From contig NC_081143.1 of NCBI RefSeq assembly GCF_958295425.1, forward strand, positions 23,741,281-23,805,280: 64,000 nt of DNA, written 5' to 3'. Shown in pieces: positions 23,328 through 33,354 of this stretch (position 1 is its first letter; each line of letters opens with the position of its first letter). The position numbers and the translations under genes are program-made. Under the pieces are notes generated by a model. That model did not search any database, was not told the origin of the DNA, and saw only the letters and a program-made list of their open reading frames with translations. The stretch comes from Solea solea. Its lineage: Eukaryota; Chordata; Actinopteri; Pleuronectiformes; Soleidae.

Positions 23328-24396
23328 CCTTTATTCATTTTTTGTGCCTGAGCAGTATCCTCCTGTTGCCATCTCTGTTGTGTCTCTGTTGCTATGATAC
23401 ACAAGAAAGAATGAAATGAATGACAAACAGATCGTGAGGGCATGGCAGCAGGAATTCATGCTTTTTTCAAGCTTTTCAATAAAACAGCAACTAAATAAAA
23501 AATGTGGAGGAATTGGGCTCTTAACTGGAGGGTCCCCCCCCCCCCCCCAAATAACTAATACTAATAATGAATCTAGATTGAAATATATTAAAAAGATGAT
23601 CAGACATGATATCCATGTTTGTTATAAACATATTAATGATGTATGTTGCGATTATATACATATATATATAATTCGACACGGGGCGTCTCAGTTGTAGCGA
23701 TTTTGTGTCTTTTTTTACTTTAATGTTGAGCTACATTCTTGTTAATGTACAAATCTGGGTGTGGGCCTTGAACGGTTTTCAAAATCTTTGGGGGCCTCAA
23801 ACCACAGACATTTGGGACACGCTGTCTTAAATCTATGCTTTCACCTCATCCTTTCAGTTTCACACTGCTTCATGCTCTCTGCTTTTCCATTTGTTGTTGT
23901 CAACGTAACGCAATAAAAATAAAAAAATAAAAACAGTGGAGACCAAAACAGAGGGAAAAACAGTGTGACTGATCATGTCACAAGTCAATGCTGTCATGTA
24001 CAGTACCTTACATGACTTTATGTTTTTCCTTTATTTTTAAGCCTAAGAGCATCTTGGGGCAGTGTGTGTGTGTATGTGTGTGTGTGTGTTGGTTACAGAG
24101 AAGCTAACACCTGCATTTGCAAGCTCAGTTTTGGATTTTTGTTTGTTATTGATTACATTAAGAGTTATTGGAGAACTTTTCATTACTGTCCTACGTAGAT
24201 GCACTTTTGTAAACAGTTATTTTTGTGTATCTTTTCCCACCTGTAAAGCAGAAACACCAACAGTGAAATGGAAAGCTTTCCAAATTGTATTTAGATACAA
24301 ACCAAGTCACATTACTTCAGCCAACTTATCAGATTTCATAGATTTCATTCCTTTTTTCCCTCTTTTTTGTTTGCCTTCAGGCCTCTTGGAGGTTAG
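23328..24396. other. Intergenic with poly-C and GT tracts
   Basis: No gene recognised. A poly-C run lies at about 23534-23549, an AT microsatellite at 23655-23672 and GT units at 24061-24090. Confidence 0.5.
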
Positions 24397-24779
24397 AAGC
24401 TGTAGTGTGTGTAACTTTTAAACATAAACAAATGGCCATTACAGTCAAACCATTATCAAATGAGTTCACACAATGCTGTAGTCTCAGTGTTTCTCAGTGC
24501 AGCGGTCGTTAGCTCTCTCGTGTGGTGCAGAGACATTTTCTTCGTTGCACACAGGAAGTGAATTTGTTTTAAGTTTCACAAACACACACACACAACGACA
24601 GAGTGAAGCAGGACGACTGCAAACAGAGAAGCATCCACGAAAAGATTCAGAAGGGAATTCTACTGCTATAAACCCTTCTGTGACCATCCTGTCATCGCCG
24701 ACAGGATCTGGCATGCGTACTTCTCATTACCATAACTCCCAGAACGTTTGTGAAATCTAGAAAATTCAAAAACTATGGA

Positions 24780-24880
24780 CTGGCGATCTGTCCAGGGTGT
24801 GACGCCGCCTTTCGCCCTATGGCAGCTGACCCTCAGGTGAAGGATAAAGCAGTAGAAGATGGATGGATGGATGGATACCA
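24780..24880. repeat. (GGAT)n-tailed dispersed repeat fragment
   Basis: It begins ggactggcgatctgtccagg, continues with a gtgacgccgcctttcgccc block and ends in (atgg)n at 24859-24876. I know this as a common fish repeat end. Other pieces are at 21725-21811 and 28440-28508. Confidence 0.65.
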
Positions 24881-25297
24881 GAAAGCAGGGAAATAGAGCT
24901 TTGCACCCATATACTTGTCATTACGGTAGCCCTCAGGACTTCTGCAGAACGTCAGTTTCTCAGTACTGTGATTCCTAAACGGTTGAATAACTTCCAGATG
25001 TCGGAAGTGAATTCTACAGCCATTAAATCAAAATAAAACCTGATTATCATGATTTTCCTCCTCGTGTGCATCTGTGACATTTGTGTCTGTTCATTATAAT
25101 TTTTTTGGAATGGAAATACAGCAGTAGCAAAACGGAAAATATGTCACATTTATCCACATGACGACCTGTGTATATGACATAAATACTACATATTTTTATT
25201 CTGATTTGTATCCCGATTACTTGTGTCCATGTAAACACAGCTAGTGTTTCTGTCCACACCAAACAGAGGCAGACTAATAATAATAATATCACCACTA

Positions 25298-26055
25298 GGG
25301 CTGAACATTGAATCGAAAATTTGATCGAAATTTGCAATACAGCTCACTGCGATTTGAAAATCGCAGGAGACACAATACTTGTTCAAGCCAAAATGTGTCA
25401 AATATCATTTTAGATGAATTATTATTACACATCTTATTCTACAGATTGAACAGAACATCTATCGTTTCTCACAGAACTGCAAAAATATTACACATTAATC
25501 CTTTTAAACGTGTTTTTTTGAATGATAATGAGAATAATGATGTAAGAATTAACATTACCTCTGATATCGCGAGTCATATCTGTCCAGATTTCTGCTGGCT
25601 GATCCTTTCAGCTCAATACTCCCTTCTGGAAAGGGTAACCAGAACAAGTACGGCGGGTACAACTCGACTGTCTTTCTGAAGGTTTATTCCACATACACAA
25701 TTAAGCAGCGGTCAGTTAGTAGTTAGACAGTTATTAGTTTGAAGTTAGTGAGTTAGTCAGTTTGTAAGCTACTAACTACAGTCAGTTAGACAGTCAGTCA
25801 GGTTGTAAAACCGACAAGTCGTACAGGTTGTGATGATAGATAGATTTACGAAGCCACTTACAAAGGCACATACGAAGGTAATATATAACAAAAGATGGCT
25901 TTGACAATGCACCTTAAAGGCAACGCTGCTTTGATACCAATTACAACAATGAACAGATAAATAGAATGAAAGATAAATAGCTTTGCCTGCTAGAAAGTTC
26001 TACAATATCGAAATCGCATTTCCTGTTCAAATAACTAATCAGATATTTATTCCTA
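25298..26055. mobile_element. tagggctgaac element, interrupted and 3' truncated
   Basis: The part 25298-25577 matches the intact 347-bp copy at 40397-40743 in order (tagggctgaac, gcaatac, aaatcgcaggag, gccaaaatgtgtcaaa, ttgaatgata/ttgaatgaaa). It then breaks, with about 425 bases of other DNA, and resumes near 26003 (tatcgaaatcgcatttcctg, agatatttattc). The final TIR is missing. So this copy suffered an insertion at about 25577-26003 whose source I cannot identify. Confidence 0.6.
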
Positions 26056-26074
26056 AAGTTACACACTACAGCTT

Positions 26075-26279
26075 TAATGTTGGGCGTTATACAAGAAGCT
26101 GGATTGTTGACTTATGTCTCCCAACGCACATATATCCTTTGCTTCTCCAGCTGTGCAGCGGAGGTGATACCGGTGTTCAAAGTTGCAAGATTGTAATTCC
26201 ACTGCAGCTGACTGTGATTTATGTTGACACTCTGCCTCCGCCCCTGCATCATCATGCATTTGTTTAGGCCTGTGTTCAT
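26075..26279. other. Intergenic, no feature seen
   Basis: Short stretch of unremarkable sequence between the composite element and a CA tract. Confidence 0.4.
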
Positions 26280-26402
26280 CCACACACACACACACACACA
26301 CACTCTGACATGCTGTTGTCATTCAGCCTGGCAAACCACTACAGCAGTCACACACACACACACAGGCTACTGTACATGCTCTCACACACACACACACACA
26401 CA
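26280..26402. repeat. Cluster of (CA)n tracts
   Basis: Three CA runs (about 26280-26302, 26349-26363, 26384-26402) alternate with similar intervening sequence. Frames with poly-Val/Cys or Thr/His here are artefacts. Confidence 0.85.
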
Positions 26403-26907
26403 AAGGCTGCTGCTGCTACTACTACACACAAACACCTGTACATACAGAGCAAAATATGATCCTTCGGTCTGCCTCCACCCACGCGGTGACCGTAATGAAC
26501 TGTGACAGGAGTTTGTTCAGAATCTCTGCAGCAATCATCATTTTGGACTCACATTTGTCCGGAGGCAAAAATAATCATCTCAAAAATACTGAGACAATCA
26601 TTATCACACATCAATCTGTGGGGAAAGTAGAAGCAGGCCCCTAATAAACAACTTCTGTGTCTAATTAGTGACACTGGAACATATAGTAATTTATTAGATA
26701 TTTGTCGGGGGGGAAAAAAGAGTTTTTTTAGATGAACATGATAGCATAATAACAGAGTGACATTTATACATTCAAAAGATTGATCGATAGGTGGTAAACA
26801 ATGAGATTTTTACCATGTGTTATATTTGCATATGTCATTCGATACCTTTATCTTCACATTGTCCTGCTCCGGACTGTTGGTCAGATAAAGCGTCCGGTGG
26901 TGTCCGG

Positions 26908-26941
<34 letters not shown>

Positions 26942-28187
26942 ATCTGGTGCTGCTGCTGCTGCTGCATCTGTTTAATCACAGCCGTGCACTGCTCTCTGGG
27001 CTTTGTTGTGCAGCCTCGCGCACACAGCTTTTGCTCGTTAATTTTCGGGGTGAAGTTCAGTTGTAATACACATACATGTATGTATGAGTCTGGGCCTGGG
27101 GTTTCCAAGAAGGCATCTTGGCAGCGCGTTGTGTATTTGTTCCACTGTAAATCAGCGGCGTGATTAGCTGCTCGTGGCAAATGGGTTTCAGATTCTGTGC
27201 GACTGATCCAGCGTTTGTGTGGTGACCTCAACCCGGGAGTTATACAAGGTCCTGGGAACACCATCAGCAGCACGTCTTCTTGTTCAGGACAGGCTCGCTG
27301 CTCGTCTCTTGTGTCTTGTATTGGACGCGCCGCCGCCAAATGCACTCTAATGACCTTATGATAACCTGACTGCCTGACAATCGATTCAACAAAAAAGAAA
27401 CATGAATCAGACTGTGTGATCCAAGGGCCTGATCGCTTTTACTCCTGGTATAAAAACCAGAGAAGAAACCTCATACTAACTTACTAATCTTACTAATTAA
27501 ATAAAATCCCCCAGGTGTAATTACACACGGTGATGTGTGAGTACACGGTGTAAACGGATGCCTGTCTCTGGGACATCAGAGACCATTCAAACACGAGAAG
27601 AAAGCAGAAACAAACGGCAAAAGTACAAATGAAGCGGCAATAATGCCAGATTTTCCACAGTGTTGGGGAATCGGTCCTCTCTGAGGGATGATTGCGAAGC
27701 TGCAAGTTATGTGATAAAACTCCATCTGCTGCCAAAGCCCCAAAACATACCATAAATCATACAGGAGATGCTGGAAGGACTGACTTCCAGACACATGAGT
27801 CAGAGACAAGCTGGAAGAAGGTCTTATCCTCTTTTGATCCCCGTCTTTTGCTTCCTCCCCAAAATTACAATACAACGGCCACAAACTTCTACCTTAGCCC
27901 CGTCCTAAAGTGAAGAACTCACTCTTTAATTAATGGACTCATTGTTACGACTCACTGTTGTTGGAGATCTGAACGTCGGGATATGAAGAGGAAACATGTT
28001 CTTAGAAGGCACACGTCAGGTGATGTTTTTAGGTGTATGAGCAGCTGGTGTGAGGACCACAGAACATCTGGTGAGGCACAGACACAGTGCAGCCATCTTT
28101 CCTCTGAAAAGGTATGTTACGATCCCATTGAAGGATTGCATGTGTTTTAAATGAGCGTGAAGTGATGGATTAGACACATAAACACTG
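26403..28187. other. Intergenic; CA and CTG tracts, possible conserved blocks
   Basis: A (CA)n run at 26916-26942 is followed by (CTG)n at 26947-26965. The 154-codon minus frame (27345-26881) reads these as Val/Cys and Gln tracts and I do not call it. The stretches 26630-26780 and 27170-27390 are complex and non-repetitive and may be conserved regulatory sequence (inference). Confidence 0.35.
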
Positions 28188-28275
28188 GGGCTGAATGATT
28201 TGGAGTAAAATATCTACTTCTGACAGATATCACAATTGCGGCGTGATTTACGACAATGTTTTTAAAGTCGAGCCT
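28188..28275. mobile_element. Short fragment of ggctgaa element
   Basis: It begins ggggctgaatgattt, like the end of the tagggctgaac element (40397-40743), and continues with atatcacaattgcggcgtgatt. The rest is lost. Confidence 0.4.
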
Positions 28276-28351
28276 CGGGCTCAGCGTTCGCGTTGCAGTC
28301 GATTTAAAACATGATGAAGCATTACCATATGCGACACCGTCGTTATGACAA

Positions 28352-28510
28352 CTACTTCATATTCTGATGTGCCTTTCTGCACGGAGTTGGCTTGTTCTCT
28401 GGGTTTGCTCCAGGGTTCTTGGGTTTTCCCGATGTCAGGTGGGATTGGCACCCGCGCCTCTTGACACTCATGTGGAGGATAAAGTGGTAGAAGATGGATG
28501 GATGGATATT
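28352..28510. repeat. Dispersed teleost repeat with (GGAT)n tail
   Basis: It contains the reverse complement of blocks in 3533-3727 (gagttggcttgttctctggg...gggttttccc), then an aggataaagtggtagaagat block and (ggat)n at 28495-28508, as at 24780-24880. Confidence 0.6.
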
Positions 28511-28570
28511 CCAAAGCAAGGATGACAAAGTAAACACATGAACTGTCATGACTTTAACTACCAAAAACCA

Positions 28571-29262
28571 GAGGTGGAAAGTAGAAGAAAGTACCACTAT
28601 TTTGATAAAATTTTACTTAAGTACAAGTAAAAGTACTGGAAGTAAAAAAGAAGCTTGATTAAAATGTACTAAATGTGAGCAAAAGTTACATAGTTACTTT
28701 TTTAACAAGGTTGGGGTTCTATCTTGTGTCGTACAAAAAGGACAAAGAGACACAGATCTCACATGAATTGTTTTAAACCTTTAGAAATGAAAGTGCTGAC
28801 AAAATAAAATATGTAAGCACATAAACTATCAGTCAACATGGGTCAAAGGTCACAAATACTTCAACTTTCTCACTCACTCAGGGACCTTAATCAACACGTC
28901 CTCGTCATTCACCTGTCCTCATCATTCACCTGTCCTCATCTTTCACCTGTCCTCATTGTTCGCCTGTCCTCATCGCTCACCTGTCCTCTTCTCTCAACTG
29001 TCCTCATCGCTCACCTGTCCTTATCACTCACCTGTCCTCATCTTTCACCTGTTCTCAACATTCACCTGTCCTCATCATTCACCTATCCACATCATTCATC
29101 TGTCTGCCCTCATCATTTATTCACCTGTCCTCATCGTTCACCTGTCTCCTCATTTTTCACCAAGTAAAAGTAAAACTACTACAAATTTTAAAAATTACTT
29201 TAAAAAGTTTAAGAACACAAAAAATAAAAGTAAAAGTAATTCATTACTTTCCACTTCTGTCA
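28571..29262 (+). mobile_element. TIR repeat element carrying a minisatellite, copy B
   Basis: It is bounded by ggtggaaagta (28571) and tactttccac (29253-29262), an inverted pair. Order inside: tacttaagtacaagtaaaag block, tgggtcaaaggtcacaa block (28838), minisatellite (28896-29160), then aagtaaaagtaattcatta. This is the full version of the truncated, inverted copy A at 22447-23013. Confidence 0.75.
28896..29160 (+). repeat. Minisatellite, about 17-bp unit
   Basis: Repeats of tcctcatcattcacctg with point variants over about 265 bases. This is the same unit as 22620-22950 but on the other strand. The frames 28838-29167 and 28956-29276 are artefacts of the array. Confidence 0.9.
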
Positions 29263-32136
29263 AAAACAAAGTATGACCTGTGGGTCAGATATGCTGCATC
29301 ACATACTGTTCATGCAATTTAACATATGGATCATTTGAAATTGCAATATCGATTTGAAAAGGAATGTTTTACCCCACAATCTACTATTATTCATGAGTAG
29401 TTACCGGTTTATTTGAATAGACTACAGCTCCTGTATTATGTTACGGAGGTTTGTGTTTAGAATCTGAAAATGAATGCTTGCATTTTCTTTTACTTCTACT
29501 ATCTCTAGACTATACTCACGGCGGCTTTGAGGTGGAACATGTGAGTGTTCCGTCAAATAGGGTCCCACACCAATCAATCACACGTGTTCCAGTATGCATG
29601 TGGGGGGGGGGGGGGGGGGGCAATACATCCAGTGACACCTGTTTTACTAGACTGCCAATAAAAAGGTCACATAGCTCAATTACAAAGCTGGAAATGGACA
29701 TTTTTTATGTGTGATGACCCACCTGTTTTATCTCCATGGCCCCACCAGGAGGCCACAGTCTACACTTACACTGGACCTCAACAGAAAGATCAGTAGCTGA
29801 GAGGATGAAAATGTTTCTGCTTGGGGGTTAAAAACAGATGCACCAGAATAGATCAAAGATGCACTTCCTGTCTTGTGCTGCAAGTCAAAATAGCTGCTTT
29901 GCTTCTAAAAAACACAACATATTCTTTATCTGTTGTCAAAGAGCCCCTTGAATATCATCTCAATGACATCGTTATCCATTCAGAAAAAAATCTGGGGTAT
30001 TTTCAGGTCGTCACATTCCCAATCTAAAAAGAAAAAAGAAAAATCCAGTCTTTTCCGTTATCAGGCCTGCAAGTCATGTCAAGAGCAGCTTAATAACGAT
30101 TGTACTCGACTGCAAGATTTGGATGATTGTAAGAGACGATCCTGCGTCCTTGCAAAATGGAGCTGTAATAAAGCCCTGAAGGTTTTAAAAGCCCATGGAA
30201 CTGCAGCCAGAAACACAAAATTATGCCAGATCCTCCAAATCCCACAGCGCTGGAAGACAGATGTGCTCCTAATTCTGGCTCTCACTTCAATGAGTGCTTT
30301 GAAATTACCCCCCCAAAAAAAAACTTGTGTATGTGTTTGAACCACAAGGTGTTGATAGCTGTGAGCAACAGCCTGGTCTGATTTTGTCAGGTGGTATAAC
30401 TCGTTTCACTCCGTAAGTGCCTGAGCATACCAGCGTTCATCCATCAACGGCTGGAGGTAGACTCCCTCTGGCAGTAAATCACACGCCATCGAGTATGAGT
30501 CTCCAGGGAGCATCACTGTGCGACGGTAATGTCTAACAGAGGCAGTGACGGAGAGACAGAGAGGAGAGTGGAGACCATAAAAAAAAAAGAAGGTCTGTGG
30601 TGGACACAGCAGACACAGGAACTGTGTTGTGTTGCATGGAGACCGTTTATAGACGTCCTGCACACAGCCTCTCTGGGGAAATGTACTCTCTTCATCACAG
30701 AGGTGGAAGACGAGTCGTTCAAGAACTGTTTAACTGAAGGATTTCTCCTCTTTTCAGTGGAGAGGAGGAACTTTTCTTTTTTAAAAACCCAAGCGACGAG
30801 GAGGAGAAAGTGAAGTGGTGATTAATTTCAGCCCGAGCGGTCCTTGTTGTGCTCGAGGACGTGCGTAGCAGTGAGGGAGACATTATAAATAATAATTTGC
30901 CGGGCGTTTTATTTCCTCTGCTTCCGAGGAGGTTAAAAACCTATATCACTTCTTTCTTTTTTTTTTTTAAGACTCACAAAAGAAATATCATATTTTACGG
31001 ACGCATGCTGTTCATTACCCTCTTGAACTGAGCAGTTCTCAGTCCACCTAGGAGTAATAAAGGATGAAGCCATAACATTACTGCAGAAGCCGTGTAGGTT
31101 GTATGATTAATGAACCTCTGTCAACACGCTGATGACTGCAGCTCTGGAAAGAGGAGGAAATCCAATCAGGAGCCACACTCTGGACATTATGGGCCATGAG
31201 GGACGACAGGTCTGCGATGTTCTGCTCCGATGACAAGACTTTCACCAGCAGAGGACCAGAATAAAAAAAACAAAACTAATGGGCTCACTTGTTAAGTCTC
31301 CGCCGCTGTCATCGAGACGCACGATGTGTACCAAATCATTTCCAGGGAACAGAAACGCATATTTGTGTCGGTGAAGTTCTGGTTTAGAAGAATGAAAATG
31401 GCCGAATCTCATCATTATTTCCACATTTTGAAGAAGAAGACAAAAGGGCTCCGAGAGGCTGAAATGCTATCTACGCCCCGAGAGCTGGAGACGCTCTAAT
31501 TACGAAGCGGCAGAGGAGAAACATTAGACTCTATTATTCGAGGAATCTGTAAACAAAGAAAATAACAGAAAAAAAAAGAAAAGAAATTACAGGCACCACA
31601 AGAAAAGCAGCAAACTGCTGCGAAGACTTTAAAGAAATACATCCAGGGGATTTAGTGCAAACTGATTTAACACATGTGCTGTTTTCACATTCTTCCCAAA
31701 AGAAGACGGCATTAAATCCTGGTTGGCTCGAGTGTGAAACTTTAAAAAGGTTAAATGCACATCAACAAAAGTGAGAGTAAAATTAACAAGAGGACAGAAA
31801 ACCGCACTGCACGTCTGACACACTGCAGATACACTCTCATCAACGTTGTGGTTGCGTGTCTTTTCCAATCTGTCCAGTGTGAACTCTTAACGACGACTTT
31901 AGGTCACGTATTTGTTTAACTTAACAGGTTTCCATCGTTTACATCTGACCGGCTGCTTATTATAAACACGTGGACAAACAGGAGGGTCCCGTTCTAACCG
32001 GGGGCCTGTCGACATGTGGATAGAACCTGAAACACCAGCTCTTTAAAGAGGATTCTTTATGTTCTGTCTTTGTTTTGGAGCTCATACTGTAAATGTGTTC
32101 AGAAGATAGTGGATCAATGAGTGTTTTTTTAAATAA
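29263..32136. other. Intergenic with a 19-G run; no recognised gene
   Basis: A run of 19 G lies at 29602-29620. Frames of 135 codons (29933-30340 plus) and 94 codons (30529-30813 plus) have no recognised domain and no splice-site context, so they are not called. The stretch 31080-31560 is complex and non-repetitive. Nothing else is seen. Confidence 0.4.
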
Positions 32137-32265
32137 ATAAAACAGGTTTTCTTGATTTTTCAGCTTCTTAAATGTGAATATTTTCTGTTCGGTTTCTTTG
32201 CTTTTTTATGTTTAGAGCTGCAACTCATCGATTATTTTTTATAATCGATGAGTTGCAGCTCTAAA
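32137..32265. mobile_element. Hairpin-ended MITE remnant with perfect 25-bp palindrome arms
   Basis: The part 32137-32200 (ttcagcttcttaaatgtgaa, then tattttct) matches the interior of the elements at 34069-34383 and 34446-34806. It is followed by a palindrome: arm 32211-32235 is the exact reverse complement of 32241-32265, with five T between. The arms read tttagagctgcaactcatcg then attat, the same terminal motif (gctgcaactaatcgatt type) as at the ends of the two larger copies. Confidence 0.75.
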
Positions 32266-33146
32266 TGTAAAAAAGTTAGATTAAGTCAATGAACGACACA
32301 AAAAGACATGGCTTAATTGAGACGAGGACAAATCCACGTGTTAGGATTCATTGGAAACGGTTCAATATATTGGATTGTGTTACCGGGTGTTATCTACAGC
32401 TGGTGTCGATAAAACTAAAGTGCCACTCCTATTTATTTATGTACGGCATTAGTAAATAAGACGCATGTTTCATATACTGTGTTCACATACAAGACACATT
32501 TTAATTGACATTACATAAAGTGTATTAAAAAAAGTAAAAAGATCAGTTTATGACCAGTAATGTTACCTGAAGAAGACATGATCAAGACTTACGTTACACA
32601 AACGTGTGTGTAACGTTCATCAGTGTGTGATTTTTATTAATTCTTCTTCTTCTTAAATGTTTTAAAAAGAAAAGTAAAAATGCTTAAAACTACACATTAA
32701 AAAAAAACAAGGCTCAGTTGATAAAGGGCATAAATTATATATCTGACATCGAGTGAAATTCCGCCCGCAGACAAAATAAATCCACTTTGGTGAAGACTGG
32801 TCTCTGAGTGGGTGTGTTACTTAAATTGATAATTAAATTGTTTTTTAACACATTTTTACATTTGCACACATGGAAGGAATGTATGAATGAGCAGGAGGAA
32901 GAAAACACGAATCGTTATTCCCCCCCTAAAAAATCACAAGTAATCAGTGCTGTGATCTATTGTTCTAGTGGATTTTACCTGAGTGGGTAACGTTCTCCTG
33001 CGTTCTACTATGGCTCTGTTTTGTTTAACACTTCAAGTACAAGAAAGGGAACATCTATTTTTTTTTCCACAGCTCTGACAACTATTATGTTACCTGAAAC
33101 ATAGAAACGTCGTCTTTACTCTGCCACGATGACGATGACAAAAGGT
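32266..33146 (-). other. 3' flank of wiz, probable 3' UTR
   Basis: The wiz stop codon is at 33149-33147. The minus strand below it shows no further exon. A possible AATAAA on the minus strand (TTTATT near 32633) could end the transcript. The exact 3' end is not determined. Confidence 0.4.
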
Positions 33147-33191
33147 CTAGACAGCGACTGGCTGAACGAGTGCTGGAGCTGCCACCTGAGC

Positions 33192-33224
<33 letters not shown>

Positions 33225-33354
33225 GGCGGCGGCAGCGGCAGAAGCAGGTGGAGATGCTTTGCCTTTGTAGCCCAGCGACAGGATGTGTTTCTGCAGGTGA
33301 GTGATCCACTGCTCCTGAACCGACAGCGGGCCGTGAAACACCTCTTCACAGAAC
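33147..33354 (-). CDS. wiz: wiz coding exon 8: end of finger 6, poly-Ala tail
   Basis: The acceptor is ctcctcag just above 33354, and the stop TAG is at 33149-33147. The exon supplies Cys718, His735 and His739 of the last finger (the first Cys715 is on exon 7) with the spacer [11 protein letters not shown]. The tail (residues 749-784) is an alanine tract of 12 Ala, Thr, 4 Ala encoded by GCT/GCC repeats (33190-33240), ending LVQPVAV. In mammalian WIZ this C-terminal finger is the G9a/GLP-binding part (family knowledge). Confidence 0.88.

Larger units (their letters stand above)
24397..26074. mobile_element. Composite TIR element (tgtagtgtgtaac ends) with nested insertions
   Basis: The left end agctgtagtgtgtgtaac (24397) and right end ttacacactacagct (near 26058-26074) are inverted copies. 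The shorter copy at 38617-38983 has the same ends and the same inner block caaacagaggcag followed by AT triplets (25260-25290 here). The extra length is explained by a (GGAT)n-tailed repeat at 24780-24880 and by the tagggctgaac element at 25298-26055. Confidence 0.6.

Noticed and set aside
26881..27345. 154-codon minus-strand frame
   Set aside because: It runs through CA and CTG tracts giving poly-Val/Cys and poly-Gln. No domain, and no support from splice sites.
22620..29160. CRISPR-like arrays
   Set aside because: The repeats are directly adjacent with no unique spacers, vary in sequence, and the host is a vertebrate. They are minisatellites.
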